A stretch of 64,000 nucleotides of DNA from Certhia americana (taxonomy: Eukaryota > Chordata > Aves > Passeriformes > Certhiidae). Location of the stretch: positions 58,332,438-58,396,437 of the forward strand of contig CM031859.1 of the NCBI GenBank assembly GCA_018697195.1, read 5' to 3'. The position numbers and the translations under genes are program-made. Positions 50,701-64,000 of the stretch are shown here, piece after piece. Within the stretch, counting starts at the first letter, position 1. Each line of letters opens with the position of its first letter. A model generated the notes under the pieces. The model was given only the letters and a program-made list of their open reading frames with translations. It had not been told where the DNA came from and did no database searches.

Positions 50701-53700
50701 TGCATTGCTTCAGTGACATCTCCCAGTGGATGTTAGTTTTTATTTCTAGTTATGTGGATAAGGCAAAATATTTACACAGGCCGTCTCTTAACTTGCCTCC
50801 TTTCCAACTTTTTTTTCTCTTTCTTCTTCCTGAATATCACCACATCATATTCCTTTGGCCACAGCACATCAATTGGGTGTGACCTTTTGCTCTGATTTGT
50901 TGTTTCATTCCATATTAACTGTGTTGTAAAGACCTGTCGATTTCCTTTATTGAATATATTTAAAGTCTGTGCTTGGTTAATGACTGAGGCAAACAAAACT
51001 CTGGTGCATGCTTTGGTTTTGCTTAGCTTGAATATTTAAATCAGCTTCTTCCTAGTCTTAATGCATTTATTTTATCTAAATTGTAATCTGTGCAGCCATT
51101 TGCCCAGCCTAATTTTTTTTGTTTATTTTTTGCTGGTTGTTGTAGTTTTATGTTTCACAGTCTTATCATGAAACTCTGTTACTTGGTTCACTCTTATTTT
51201 ATTATTCTTATTTTTGCATATTCCATTTAAGATGCAAGTCTTGTTTTATTCAAACTATTTTATTTATAGGTTTTGAGAAGAAGACTACGGTATGAGCACA
51301 GAGTGAGGGGGGCTAATACTACAAGACCCTTGTCTCCTGAACAGATCTAAGGCTATCACTTCTTATACTGTCCAGAGAGTTACCCAAAGATTTAATCTAA
51401 GAACGGAAGTTGGAGGGCTAAGCCATTGCACAAGATTTGTCCCTTGCAAAAAGATGTAACTTGATAGATTCCATGGAAGTAGCGTGACACTTCAAACATA
51501 CCCAGAGATAACAGTCATTTTGCAGGGGTGCTACCAAGCACATGATGAAAGCTGTAGAAATTGTACTGGGAAATTGTGTTGCTGGTACAAATCTGGGGCA
51601 TCTTTATTTCTCTTCTTACAATGGTATTCTTTGTGATAGATGTATTAAACCATATCCCCCCCTTAACAACAGCAGTACTTTCTCATCACCTTTAATTATG
51701 TCAGATGCAGCATCAAGCTCTAGCTCACCTCCATTTACCTGATGCATTACTGTCATTTTGAAGGGCAGATGTTCTTACATACCATGCTTCAAAAAGCTTA
51801 GCTCTTTTCTATTGCTTCACAGAGACGTGCTCTGCTCCAACGAGAGTAACTGCCTGCATGTGACACACCAACTGCATCTGCTCTCCACACCACCACACGC
51901 ACGGACGCTTCCCTGAAACTGCTGCAGTTTGTCACCATTCTGCTCCAACACATCCTCCGTACATTGGTTTTACAGCTCTACTTGGGATTACTATTGCAAT
52001 ATTCTGGAGTATTTATCTGATTTTTTATAAGGGAAATGCTCACCATGTACTGCTATCTGGAGACCAGGAATTCCATTTCATGAGCTTTCAAACTTGTTTT
52101 CATTCTGGAACAGAGTGAAAAGCCCATCTATCAAGAGCCTTCAGTCTTATATTTTGCAAAATTTTTTACTTGCAGAAGACTCCCAACTCTAGCATAGAAA
52201 ACTGGAGAATTTTATGCCCTAGAGACAAAGATTTTTGACCCTTAAAAGTGCTTTTCTTCACACCTTCCTTCAAATGGGTACCCCCAACAAAGCATTAATA
52301 AGAAAATGAAAAAGCACATTTAATGAAATACCAATAAGATCCAGCCATCCCTCTTCACACTTTTTATGCTAAGGCTCCAGACCCCAGCCCTTCACAGGGC
52401 TCTTCAAAATATGTTTACCATACAGTGTTCATTTTAGACTCCTTGTTTTGCTTTCTACTTTGAGCAACCAGTCAAACAGACAATAACAAAAGGCACGGAA
52501 GCATCATGAATCTATAAGAGACCTTTACCTTTTAGAGCAGCTCCTAACTCCCCAGCCCAGGTGAAGGTGTGATGCAGGACATGCTGTTTGCTCTGGTAAC
52601 ATCTAAACATCCCTCTGTTGACTGAAGTGGCAAGGTGTCAGCACAACACTCCTTGGTGGCTTCAGCATCCTCAGATGCAGTGAGGAAGACAACAATATCA
52701 TCTCCAGTAATTTTCATGTTTCCTGCTATAAGGGCCCTCTGGGGGTACGTATGCAGCTCAAAGCCTGGCCTTTCACTTCTTCCTACAAGAGCAAAGGAAA
52801 TATTTCTTTTCTCAGACCTCTAAAGCAAGTTTACACCTTTATTTCTGAAACGCCAAGGAAGGCAGGCTTTAAATAATACATTTCTAGAGTGTTTTTGTGC
52901 AAGTGTCAGGGATGGATGAACTCATTTGAACCACAGAGCAGTTGGAAAAGTGGTATTCAAAGAGCTCACCTGAAGTCAGCTGTGAAACAGCTCTGCCTCT
53001 AAGAAAAAGGCCATTGAAGAGTGTGAGAGTTGCCTTGAGAAGGGAATCACCAACAACAACTCATGACCACATGCTGAAGCTGAAGTATCCAGTGAAAAAC
53101 ACAACTCCCAACAGAGGGGCAACAGCTGCCTTATCCAAAAGGAGCCCCAGTTTCAAAAAAGACCACAAAAAACAACCAAAACAACAAGTAAAAAATAGCA
53201 GCTTGTTTATAAGAAGCAAGATCACAGCAGTCCTTTGACCAATCAAGTGATTATGACAACTCACTGAGAAAAACCTGTCATTTTTGTAACAGAGTTGTTG
53301 TATTTCTGTTGTCAGCAATTATCCAAAGAAGACCTCCCAAAATATTTTTCTTTTTTACTTATTTCAAACAAAAGATAGAGATTTTCTTAATCTAGGTACA
53401 GACTGAGAAGAAAGTGGTGAGATTAGTGAAGCTGTTGTTAGATCTTGTTTTTGGAAGGGAAATTAAAAGACCTTCTCACATGACCATATGGCAGGAAACA
53501 AGATCTCTCATAACACATGTTCCCAGGCTAGAACCTGAAGCTTATGTTTTCATAACTCCTTAGGACTTCACAGCTTGTCCAGGCATCAGAGACAACAATT
53601 AAACAAGCAAACATTATTTTCCATTGTTCTCAGTGGGAATTCCTCGTCCTCACCATTCTGAAATGATACCCTTGTGATATGCTGATTTCAGAGCATTTTT

Positions 53701-56700
53701 ACCCTGTGGGAGCTCTGTCCTCTGACTGTGTCAACTGTAGTAGATGGAAAATTGAACGAGTTGTAATTGGTTTTATCAACTGGGCAGAAGAAACAGACAC
53801 ATGAAAAAATCACAGATTATCTTAATGAGAAAATGTCACGTTCTATAGCATTCTGTGACTATGTGGACTTCTATAGGACTACATACGTGTCCTCCAGACC
53901 CAAAGGGCAATAGAAGAATAATGTACTCAAACGTTTAAGGGTGATTGCATATATTAAAAAAAAAAATGAATAGAAAAATTCAATTCCCTTTCAGAATATT
54001 CCTGGATATACTCAACCATCTGCAGCTTGAGCATAAAAATGCCAACAAACCAAACCAGATCTGTTTTCTCCTTCCTGGAATTTAATCTGTTGCTACATTG
54101 AACATCATCACTACAGAGAGAAAAATTCAGCATATGACATTAGTTTGGAGTGAGGTTTGCCTATAATCCAGAAGAAATCCCACTTTACATGACCAAGTGT
54201 CTTTCTTCTGAGGCTGAAGTATTAATACTCAGTTGAGGATTGCATTTTGCTTTGATTCAAACAATTAAATTAGCTTCCTCATAGCAGAAGATATAAAGAA
54301 GATATAAAATACATTCCCATCTTCAGCATTCACCTGATCTTTGTAGTATTGCAGATGACATTTTTTCAGGTAAAAACAAAATAAAGTTTTGGTCTTGGGA
54401 ATCTTTAAATCTGTACATAGCCTAAGACATATGGAAGACAAAGCTCAGTTTCATATTGCCTCTAGTTTACTTCTGCCTCTGGCTATTGTACACTTTTCTT
54501 AGATGAATACCACAAATTGTTTATGCATGAAATATCTTTTAAAAAGCAAGATGTAAGAGAGTTATTAGAAATAACAGAACTAATTTTTACTGAAATTATA
54601 TTAAGGCAGAAAAATCATCCTTTATCACCTGAAGAGCACACAGATGATTTTTACTGGCAATTCAGCGGTAAAACAATAGGACTTTTGGAGTTTGTTTTCT
54701 GCTTGATACTTTCTCTGTCTTAGATGCTATTTATAATTTTTAAAAAATCAGTATTTTCATGTTTTCTTAAATGCCAAGCAAGATAGAGTCCTTAGATAGA
54801 GCCTTTATGACTCTTGCTATCATATGGGTTCCATTTTCTTCTGCATATTGGGATTTTTTTAGGACAGAACTATTTTCTCTTAATTCTGTTCCAATTACTT
54901 TCCAGTATTTTTTTCTCAGCTAATAATAACTATGAACTTGCCTTAGTCTTGCAGCTTAAAAATTTGGAGTGTCTCCTCATAACATTCTTTTTAAATGGGT
55001 CCCTTCCCCTTTCAGTCTGACTACCTAAAAATGATCCTTTCAAGATCAAGGAATGATTAGAAACCTGGGAATTTCACTATTCTTACCACAGATTTTTTTT
55101 TCAGCACAATTTTAACATGGAAAAGTTCATTTTTCATTATTGTTTAGTGGCAGCTTTTCATATAGAGTGAAAAAATAATCAGGACTGCAAATCCATATGG
55201 TAGAATAATTCAGCTGGCTTAAATTCCAGTCGGCATTGGGTCAGACTCCATCCCAAGAACACTTTTCCCACATTTAAAATTACATTTAGCAAGAATGAAA
55301 AAAATTCTGACAATTGAAAGGAGGAAATAAAAAGAGCCCAATCCTCTTAGACAGTATCTACAGTAAGCACAAGAAAAATACAGGTTCAGCAGAGATTTGG
55401 GTAATGCCAAATTCCAGTTATATGACCACAAAACAAGAGCAGATCTCAAATCTCTGCTGTATCCAACACAATGCTTTATCTGTAATTAAAATACATTTTG
55501 GAGTGGAAGAGCTAGACATTGACATGAGTTTTTACCTCTTTTTAGTGGGAAAAAGGACTGTGCATGTGTGTGCATGTACATGGTGTGCATTTTCTTGTTC
55601 ATTCCACCCAAGAAAGAACTGGAAAGGCAGGTTTTTACTTGAGGGAAATCACTAGCAAGCATGAGAATCAAGTAGAAGCCTCTCTTGCTTAATGCAGTGG
55701 AGATCAGGATTGGTTCACTGTCTTTGTGAGAACAGAATATCAATATGCATTTGAAATCTATCAATACTGGGGAAAGCCTACAGAAACATTTCACAGGTAC
55801 ATTTTCTGGGCCGAGAAATGAAATTGGTTTTAATAAAGCCAAGCAAAAAAGGCTTTAATAGGACTTTAGCAAGGCATAAGACTTCAGTAGTCCTCTGCCC
55901 AAGGGTGTCTTTATCACTATGTGTAGTAGTACCTTGTCACCAGACTAGGTTTTAATTACACAAGCCACGGGCAAGTCTGCTTTCTAATATCATTTTGATG
56001 AGGTATTCCCTGTATCTCTAGGAAATTAAGATCCCTGCTATGCTTATCTTCTCTCGAGCATTGAACGGCAAGGGCCATTGCCAAAGACAAGAGCTATGCT
56101 TTGTACTGGTACTGGGGGAAAAGCTGAATTCTGCCCATTTCAGTAAGAGACTTAAATTCCCTAAACATCTCCAGTAGCACAAAGAGATTAAATTTACCAC
56201 TTGTGTCATGGCAGTTAAAAAGCATTAAACGCAGCACACACCAAGCACTAATTGCAAAAATACCTTCCTTTTAATTAGTGCAGCACTTAGTTCAGATTTC
56301 CAGTTCTTTCCTGGAGCACAAAACCTGCAATACCACAGCACCAGATGAATTTGCTGCTCCAGCTGCAGCTCTTGAGTCTGTGGTGAACTCTCTGCCTCCT
56401 AGTTCAGGGTTGCATCACCACAGCTGTCTGAAATGACCAGATGTAATTGGGTTCAGTGGAGTTCAAAGCTATACTCCAGCTGCCTCATATCAAAGTCCAT
56501 TGATACAGTAGCAGATGAAGCACATTGAAATGCTGGGAGAGTTGGAGGGAAGTTACGAGCAGATAATGTTCAGGTCTAACCTCTTAGATGTCAGGATGCA
56601 GTACACAACCAGCTTTTGGTGGAGTTTTCAGGAACTCAGGTGTGTTCCCCTGAAGAAGACTTTATCTCCTCCTCTAATTGCTGCAAAACATTATCTCAGT

Positions 56701-56991
56701 TTTGCTAATGTACTTTGTCTATTCCATGGCTTGATACTTCTGAGACTCACTTACTTTTTTTTTTTAAATGTCAGGGCTTTCTCCTGAGATTGTTCATTCA
56801 TTATATTTATTTTCTTGGACATGATTTAACAAACCATCCCTGAAGAATTTGCAGCTATTAACTTTGTCGAACACAAGCTCAAGTGAGAGTTAAACGCAAA
56901 TGGTCTAGAAGAAAGCAATGGGCCAAAGCACCTCCAGGGCTTTCATCAGCCCCAAAACTCATTTCAATAACTCTTTCTCACAAGGCAAGGT
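50701..56991. other. Unique-looking noncoding DNA
   Basis: No gene or interspersed repeat recognised in about 6.3 kb. A 12-bp tandem duplication (agaagatataaa twice) lies near 54287-54310. Confidence 0.55.
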
Positions 56992-57029
56992 AAAAAAAAA
57001 AAAAAAAAAGAAAGAAAAAAAAAAAAAAA
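56992..57029. repeat. A-rich tract with two G interruptions
   Basis: Thirty-eight bases of A broken only by two G (gaaag). Confidence 0.95.
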
Positions 57030-60000
57030 GGAGTTTTGTTGTTGCTGGTATGAGATCATAAGGCACAAATAAAATTCAGATAAGCATAGCAAGATTAGGG
57101 TTCTTTTGTCAAGATAGTCAAGTTACGCAAATCTTCACCCTCATTTCTGGTTGCTCCTTCTGCGCTGTCCATTTTTACCTAACCTTTACTCCTGTAAGCT
57201 CCAGGTCAGCATGATCAGCTGCCCAGGTACACTGTTATTGGATGGCCATTTGGCTCACACTGCTCTCAGTGCCAGCTCTTGGTTTGTGGAGACCAGAGCT
57301 GATGTTCACTAGCAGCCTTATCCTATGAACCTACCTGCTACCACTAGAAAAATTAAGAAAGCTACAAGTGGCAGTGTGGCTTGCTCACCTCATGTGGTCC
57401 ACAGAGAAGGAAATGACGAGTATATCATATAATGTAACATAGTTGTATAATCTTGGTCATCCTCCAGGCTGTAATCGCAAATTAATTCTGATGAACAGAA
57501 CATGATGAAGGGTCTGAACACAGAAGTCCATCTGGTTTTCTCCAAATACACCAGCTGTACACAACTGAGAATGTATGTCCATTCATTCTGTGCACACAAT
57601 TCCAAACAGTGTGATTTCATACAAACTATTGCTTCTTTCTACAAACCCAGCCTCACCAGAGACTGTGCCCTTTCTTGAGAACACTGATTAGACTTAATTA
57701 GACACAGATAAAAAATGTAACTAAGTCATTGTTGTTGCTGCATGTAAGTCACACGTAAGTTTTTCTGCAGATGTTCTATGTATTTGCTCCTGACAGAAGC
57801 AGACCCAGTCATTTGGTCATTTGTTTGGGTTTGAATATTTCAGCATTTAAAATAAAAAGAAATAAAAAGATACATTCAAAGAAAAAGAATTTTGCAGTAC
57901 ACAGCAAATTAAAGAATGTCAATTTGGTATTTCTTAATTGCTACGTTCATGTTATTTTCTATTCTGTACAGACACATAGCAGAGCCAAAGCACCAGGCAG
58001 TAGCATCCAGTACCTAACACTTTGTACAAGCTATAAAGACACGTGTACAAAACATTTTGTCCAAACTTTTATAAAAATCACATTTGATCCTTGAGTTAGT
58101 CTAGATGTCTTAGTCCAAGCTTCATTGCTTTATGTTAAATTGTTGAGTATGGACCTATATATTTTTTTTTCATTTCAGAAATGCTTTTTTCAATATTTGA
58201 TAGGAATGAAGACAACTGTTTTGACAATTTCAGTTGAATTTGAGAGGGTTTCATGCCATTCATTCGAGTCAGAAGTATCTTTTCTGGTTATATGTGTCCT
58301 CTAGAATTTCAATAAGTATCCCTGAAGAAATCTATAGGTGTCTGGCATGCAACAAGGAACACAGACCCAAACCCCACTGAAATGGTATGAAACATCTCCA
58401 TGAATACCTACTACTTTTGAATCAGGCCACCTACCAAGTGTTTTTCAGATTTCCCTGTAGCATTACAAATGGGCCATTTCTATAGGTTTTTTACCTGCAG
58501 TATTTTTTTTTTTTTTTTAATTTGTTCTTAATCAGCCTGAAATGATTTTGCAGCAGTATAGCTGGAAATAAATTAGAGGACTGACCCAACTGGAGTACTG
58601 GGTGAGTGGCATTGGCGTCTTAGCAAAGGTCCAAATTCTTGTTCAAACCTCTCCTGATCACATCCAGTGTCAAGCAGCTTATTCATTGCAGGTCTCCTGG
58701 GAGAAAGTTTTAACCAGCAAAAAATGCAATAAAGATATTTGTGTAGCTACTGGTTAAAAAAGGAGTAAAAACATTGTGTGGGAAAGGAAATGTTTCTTCT
58801 AAGACACAATTATTTTTCCTTCTTTTAAAAAATATATTTTGTTGAAGAAAAAGACTGCTTCAAGTTGAACTAAAACTTTTTTGTATTCTCTTCTCTGCAG
58901 CCCAACAAAAAAAAAATCTATTATTTCCACTGTGCTACTTCTAACCTTTCTATTTCATTCAAACTAGGTTTACACAATTTGCTTTCTAAAGAGCGATGGC
59001 ATCAGGATCTGTAGAACAGCCAGGGTCAAAATTTAAGTATTTTTGAATACACCTACAATACACAGAGATTTGCATAATAGGCCCTAATGCCTCCTTCAGA
59101 ATCATTATGGTCTATTGAGTAAATAATGTGTCTATTGAAAATGGTTGAAATACCCATTTAGTTGATAGACCCTATTGACTCCTAATAAAAAGCTATTAGA
59201 GTTGAATAAATATTATGCATTTTAAAACTTGCCTAAATATATTCCATTTCCAGTATTTTCATATTTACACAATCGACTATAAAGAAAATGTTGTATCTGC
59301 TCCCATACAGCTCCAAGAGAAAGCCTAGAGGACTTCCCTTTTCATAGGGTTTTTTCTTATCTTTTCAAGATACTAAGATAGGTTGTATTCAAGTGGTTGT
59401 TTTGGTTTTGACAAGACTGAGATGGGGGAAGAAACTCAGGACAAGAAAGAAAATTAAACTACATGAGTTGATACTTAAATAAAATTAAGACTTATGCTTT
59501 CAAGGATTTAACATAGGATTTAGCCATGCTCTCTTGGGCTTATCTGTGGGGTTGAACAACACATTCTTTACAGACAATTGTTTAAATATGCAAATACGTT
59601 GAAAAGAATGCACATAGTTAGACAACGTGTAAAATGCACATTTTCAATTAGTCAGTCTTAAGTGTTTTCTTGAGAGCTGAAAGAATCTCTCATGTTAAAG
59701 CATACTTTGATAATTATCCATACATACTTTTTTGGGGGTTTTTTTGGCTAATCCACAGCAAATCTGAAGCAACTGTAAATAGCTGTAATTGTTTAGCATA
59801 AAGATTTCAGACTCCAGATGTGTTTTATATTGTTTTGTGTCCAATATCAGAGTATCAGATCTTATGTTCTGGATTGCACATCCTGCTACTCCATTCATTG
59901 TCACGTAAAAAAAAATAATAGCCAGGACACAAATCTGGTACAGAAGTGTCTCATGTGCTTAGTTCAAGTAAAAGCAGAAAAGCAGAGCAGGGAAGTGGCT

Positions 60001-63000
60001 GCTGCTGTTCTGCTCAAAGAGAACTCGTGGTTCAACTGCTTTTAAAGAGCAAGAACAGGTACAGACAGTGACAGAAGTGATTGTTTTAGACGTTTTCACG
60101 CAAGATGAGTCCATGCTCTCCAGCAAGCACAGACTTGTTTATGGTTCTCTTGTTGCTTTCAAACGGCTCACATATTTATGTACATTTCTGGATCTCACCA
60201 GCCTCTAGAAGACCACCAGGAAAACCTGCCAGCAGTTTGCACAGAGGTCAAAGCAGAAGGTTGTACTTTGTGGCCCATAAGAGCTGCACAGGAGTCCAAT
60301 ACAATTGTATGCAAGAACTGTGCGTAGACCTGCGGAGCTGGCTTCCAAAAGTCACACTCGGTCACTCCCAGGTCTTGCCATGAAGTCATTGACTGTGTCT
60401 ACTCTACTAAACCTCTTCATAAGCTCAGTCTTCCAAAAGGTTGCCTTGACTGTATATAGCTGTGACAGTGTTATGCAAATTGTTTTCTCAGTTTATTTAA
60501 TTTGATGTTGGCAAGAATAGAGGGTTAATGGCCTTGGCACAAACACATCTTGCTGCTATTTTCCAGACAGTTCCTTGAATATCTGAATACTAGAAAGTCT
60601 TCTTCAGTCTCACAATGGCAAAGAAACACAAAAGGGTCCAATCTAGCTTTTAGTGCTATCTCATTGTGGACTAAAAATATTGAAAACTGCAGCTGATTTG
60701 TCCTGTTCAGGACACAACTCATTTGGTTGTTTCATCCTTCTCTTTCCTCTGCTGTCTACAACTGTCTTTTACATTTTATCCATCCTATTATGTTGCAGAA
60801 AGTGGTCAGCAGGCTACCCCTTTGTCCTTTTACTCCTTCCTCCAGACTCCTCACCACTTAAGGTAGGTCCTTGAGCACCAGCCTATATGCAGGGAACAGA
60901 GACCTCCCAGAGCATTGGATTGTGAAGAAACCATGAGGCACAAATGATTTCTATAGTCTTACATCCTATATAGTATTAATTCTCCTCTCTGTGCCTGAGG
61001 GGTACAGAAGTTGTCAGTGAGAAAGACCCTTAAGAAACTGGAAAATTCTGCACAGATTCCCCTCCAGTATTGGTAGTGCAGCATGGCCCCACCTTCACCT
61101 CCAAATCACTTGTCTTCCGACAGGCACTTTTCCCTGACTCTCAGAAAGACAGAGACAAGTGCATCTTGTGTCCTGCTAGGGGTAGTGTTTCAGAGTCAGG
61201 GCATCAAAGGCTATCCTTTCTGGTATTTCTAACTGACTGGTGAAAAGCACAAGTTAGAGAACTGAATGAAAACTAGCAAGTTGGCAGAGAGAATAATTAC
61301 ATTATCATATATTTTTTTAAATTTTAGGATATTGATATATACGTTCTCAGTAGTTTGCATAAGTCACTTCATATTTGTCTTTCATTGACCCTGAATTAAC
61401 TTGAAGGCAGCATCTGTTCACTACCTCTGGGTGCCTATCGTATGACTAGAAGTTGATTATACTTTCAGTTCAAGCTTCTCTTTCTCTCCTCCCTTCCCTC
61501 TCTACCCAACAAAAAATTTTAGACACTACACTTTCTATACCTCTGGCTCCCACGCAGCATTTGCAATAGTAGAAGCACTGGAAAGCATAAAAGCCAAAAA
61601 ATGTTAATAGGGCAAACAGAATCTAATTGCTTATATGTTCTGGTTATATCCTGAAACAAATTGTTTCTTAATGCTGAGGTCAGACAGGGTTTAATTAGGA
61701 GAAATACAATTGGTGTAAAATTTTGCAGCAGGCTGCTTGTTTGGTGTCATGCCAAGTCAACATCAAGCCTTTCCAAATGGAAATATTCATTAGAGGCCAT
61801 TGGCAGCCTGGTTAGGCTGAGTTTCAACTTTTTCGAGTCTCCTGGTAACATGAACCTGAAACTCAGCGTTGCTTCCTAGTAACAGGCTGTCCCTGTCGCA
61901 ACTGTTCTGCCACATGCACACAGCTTCTACATATGCAGTAACGTGTGGCTACTTTCTTCTGGCCCGAAGCTGTCAAGATCTGCATGCAGATAGGACTTAT
62001 CTTCAGCGTTATTTTCATATTTTTTTCATATCAGCGATAGAGAAAGAAGCCTTTGAACCTCAGCAGCAGAGCAAGGGCAATTTCTAAGCCTTTTTTGTTA
62101 AGTTGTGACTTGGTTTTGGTTTTTTTGTACTACGCTATGCAAAGATCTCCAGGATTCTTACTTAATGCTTGAAGCACTGATTCTGCTCTTTACATTGATT
62201 AACACAACCCCAGTGCTGTGCTGCCAAGGTTAAGGTTGTATCAGCGTTTCCTTTATAGACCCTGCTGCTCAAGAGGAAAATGTTTGACTTGAATTAGAAA
62301 ATTTGCCTCAGGGTGTAATTTTTTTTCCTTTTACCTAATTCTGTAAGTTAAGCTGATGCCTATAAAACTAAGGGATGGGCATTCTACCTTACAGCAATTA
62401 GGTATAGAAGGCTTAGCATACCTCAGACACAATTTGTCTTTTCTTCTTATTCCCACCCTGACATGGAGAACACTAGTGACAACAAAGGAAGTATGACCAT
62501 ATGCACGCCACATCTTGTGGGCTTTAAAGTTGAGCTACCAGGTGATAATTACTCCAGAAAGTGCTGTCAGCAAAAGGCAGGAGCAGTGGAGGATTTGTGG
62601 CTACTGTGAAAGCTGGCTGGGGTAGCAGGTGAGTTGGCAGAGAACAGCTTGTGAACCAAACTGCCACTGCAAATAAGAAACAACAGTTTATAGGAGGGAG
62701 AAACTGCTGGGAAGAAAGTGGCAGAGACCCAAGCAGATAATCATTGCACAGCAATTTTTTAAAGTAAACAGAAGCCTTTTCATTTCAATATCTCTCTTCC
62801 CTGGTTCAGACTATACCTGAATCAGCACTTACAGACCCACCCCCTCCCTGAAGGTGACATTTTCTCTTCTTTTGTTTTTTTTAACCAGTGGTCAGTCCCT
62901 TATTTTCTCCCCCCCTTCTGCTCTCACCATCTTTTGAGGGAGCTGCATATTGTGTATCCTTTCCCCTCTCTCTTACCTGAGGGCTAGCTGATGTACACTG

Positions 63001-63446
63001 CTGCCTCTGTCATTCTTCATCCCCACATTAATCCTACTTTATTTTCTGTTGTATGAATCCTTATTCCTGGCCTGCTGTCCCTGCCTGGCTGCTGCTCATG
63101 TGCACAGCTCATAGCAGCAATGAGAGTTAGCTGTACTCATTGTGGGTAGGTGTGTGCAGAAAATAGAAAAACAATTGTGTTGCTGTTTTTCATCTGTGCC
63201 CACATGCTTCAGTTAGGGTGTAATCTTTATAGCAGGAACAAAACGGACCATTCAGATTTAGCAGAAAACAACAAAAATATGGGAATGTCCACTGCACAGG
63301 AATGATCTTCCATACAGAAGTGCTTTGAAATATTTGTGCTGTGAAATTTATCAAAAATTTTACTTAGACTTAGAGATTGAACCAGATTTTTTGAGGCTTG
63401 GGAAGGAAAGTAAACTTTCCATATAGAATTAAAAGACTACTTTTAT

Positions 63447-63448
<2 letters not shown>
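57030..63448. other. Unique-looking noncoding DNA
   Basis: No gene recognised. A T run of about 16 lies near 58503-58519. A 14-bp perfect palindrome atctgcatgcagat is at 61978-61991. An AT-rich stretch at 59040-59290 contains octamer-like attTGCAT (59068-59075). A 92-codon open frame at 60105-60383 has a hydrophobic start (LFMVLLLLS) but no recognisable domain. Confidence 0.5.

Positions 63449-63479
<31 letters not shown>
63449..63479 (+). repeat. Poly(G) homopolymer, 31 bases
   Basis: Thirty-one uninterrupted G between ttttattt and caatgagcg. Such long G runs are rare in vertebrate DNA. Exact length is uncertain because most sequencing chemistries miscall homopolymers. Confidence 0.85.
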
Positions 63480-63481
<2 letters not shown>

Positions 63482-64000
63482 ATGAGCGAAACATTTTACA
63501 TGACTAAATGGAGATTTCACATGTTTCTGTTTCTGTCTTTTCTTCACTTCCAGGGTGTCAATTTAGGGGATGTTTCATGGTGTGAACTTACTATAAGTTT
63601 TTTTCCCAAGCTATGGCACTGAAATCTCCTACTGGCACAGATTTTACAGCTTCAAATCCCTGACTAGGGGGACACAGCCAGGTCAAAACTGAGGTGTGAA
63701 TCACAGCCTGTGCCTTGGCAGCCCAGAGCTGCTGTGTGGTGGCAAGAAAACCATTACCTGTATCAACTCAAACATCTACTTTCTCAAACACCCTGATAAC
63801 TCATCTGCTTCCCACTCCCATATGAGTCCATCCCCCTTTGAGCCCTCTGGGGCTACCTGGCTACTTGGTTTCTGCTTGGCTTAGGGAAGGCAGCATCACT
63901 TTTTCTTCCATCAAAGAATTGAACAAACAGCAAGATAGAAGAGGGCAGCATCTTGACTACCTTTGCTTTAGATTTTATCAGTTTGGGTTTTGAGTTTCTC
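63480..64000. other. Noncoding DNA to window end
   Basis: No gene or repeat recognised. An open frame at 63696-63884 has no recognisable domain. Confidence 0.5.

Noticed and set aside
60105..60383. 92-codon open frame with a hydrophobic beginning resembling a signal peptide
   Set aside because: The rest has no domain or known similarity, and a second frame overlaps on each strand. A leucine run in a chance frame is common.
1..64000. CRISPR arrays, operons, tRNA, rRNA and snRNA genes
   Set aside because: No regularly spaced repeats, no dense ORFs with ribosome binding sites, and no tRNA A/B box pair or rRNA/snRNA sequence recognised. The DNA is vertebrate in character.

Overview
The window looks like nuclear DNA from a bird, possibly a songbird. 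This rests on two interspersed-repeat classes recognised by eye: CR1 LINE fragments (minus strand about 11.0-12.0 kb, plus strand about 27.2-28.0 kb, and a short 3'-end-like piece near 38.4 kb) and two avian endogenous-retrovirus long terminal repeats (LTRs) standing alone (minus strand about 36.55-37.15 kb; plus strand 38,856-39,536 with an exact 5-bp target duplication). The rest is AT-rich, poor in CpG and dotted with homopolymers and short microsatellites, as in a gene-poor macrochromosomal interval or a very long intron. Nothing bacterial or phage-like is present: no dense ORFs, ribosome binding sites, operons, CRISPR array or rRNA.

I find no protein-coding gene that I can support. The longest open frame is about 162 codons, in an AT-rich stretch, with no recognisable domain. 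The only open frames with recognisable protein similarity are the broken reverse-transcriptase-region relics inside the two CR1 copies. No tRNA, rRNA or snRNA was recognised. Long noncoding RNA exons and distant enhancers cannot be excluded from one sequence.

Layout: 0-11 kb is single-copy-looking DNA with an A/TA microsatellite (6.5 kb), a possible unrecognised LTR (6.7-7.1 kb) and a 118-bp purine tract (8.15 kb). A CR1 relic lies at 11-12 kb. 12-27 kb is featureless apart from homopolymers, a CA-rich patch and a TAATTA-rich block. A second CR1 relic lies at 27.2-28.0 kb. 28-36.5 kb is unique DNA with a GCAT repeat and an A/C-rich patch. 36.5-39.5 kb is a mobile-element cluster (LTR, CR1 tail piece, LTR). 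39.5-64 kb is unique DNA with a 30-bp tandem duplication (46.9 kb), a candidate regulatory block with a SOX-OCT composite site (49.6-50.0 kb), an LTR-like block (50.05-50.7 kb), an A-rich tract (57.0 kb) and a 31-G homopolymer (63.45 kb).

There is no gene pathway to describe. What can be read is a history of repeat insertion and decay plus a few candidate regulatory motifs. I did not find evidence of a new biological system.
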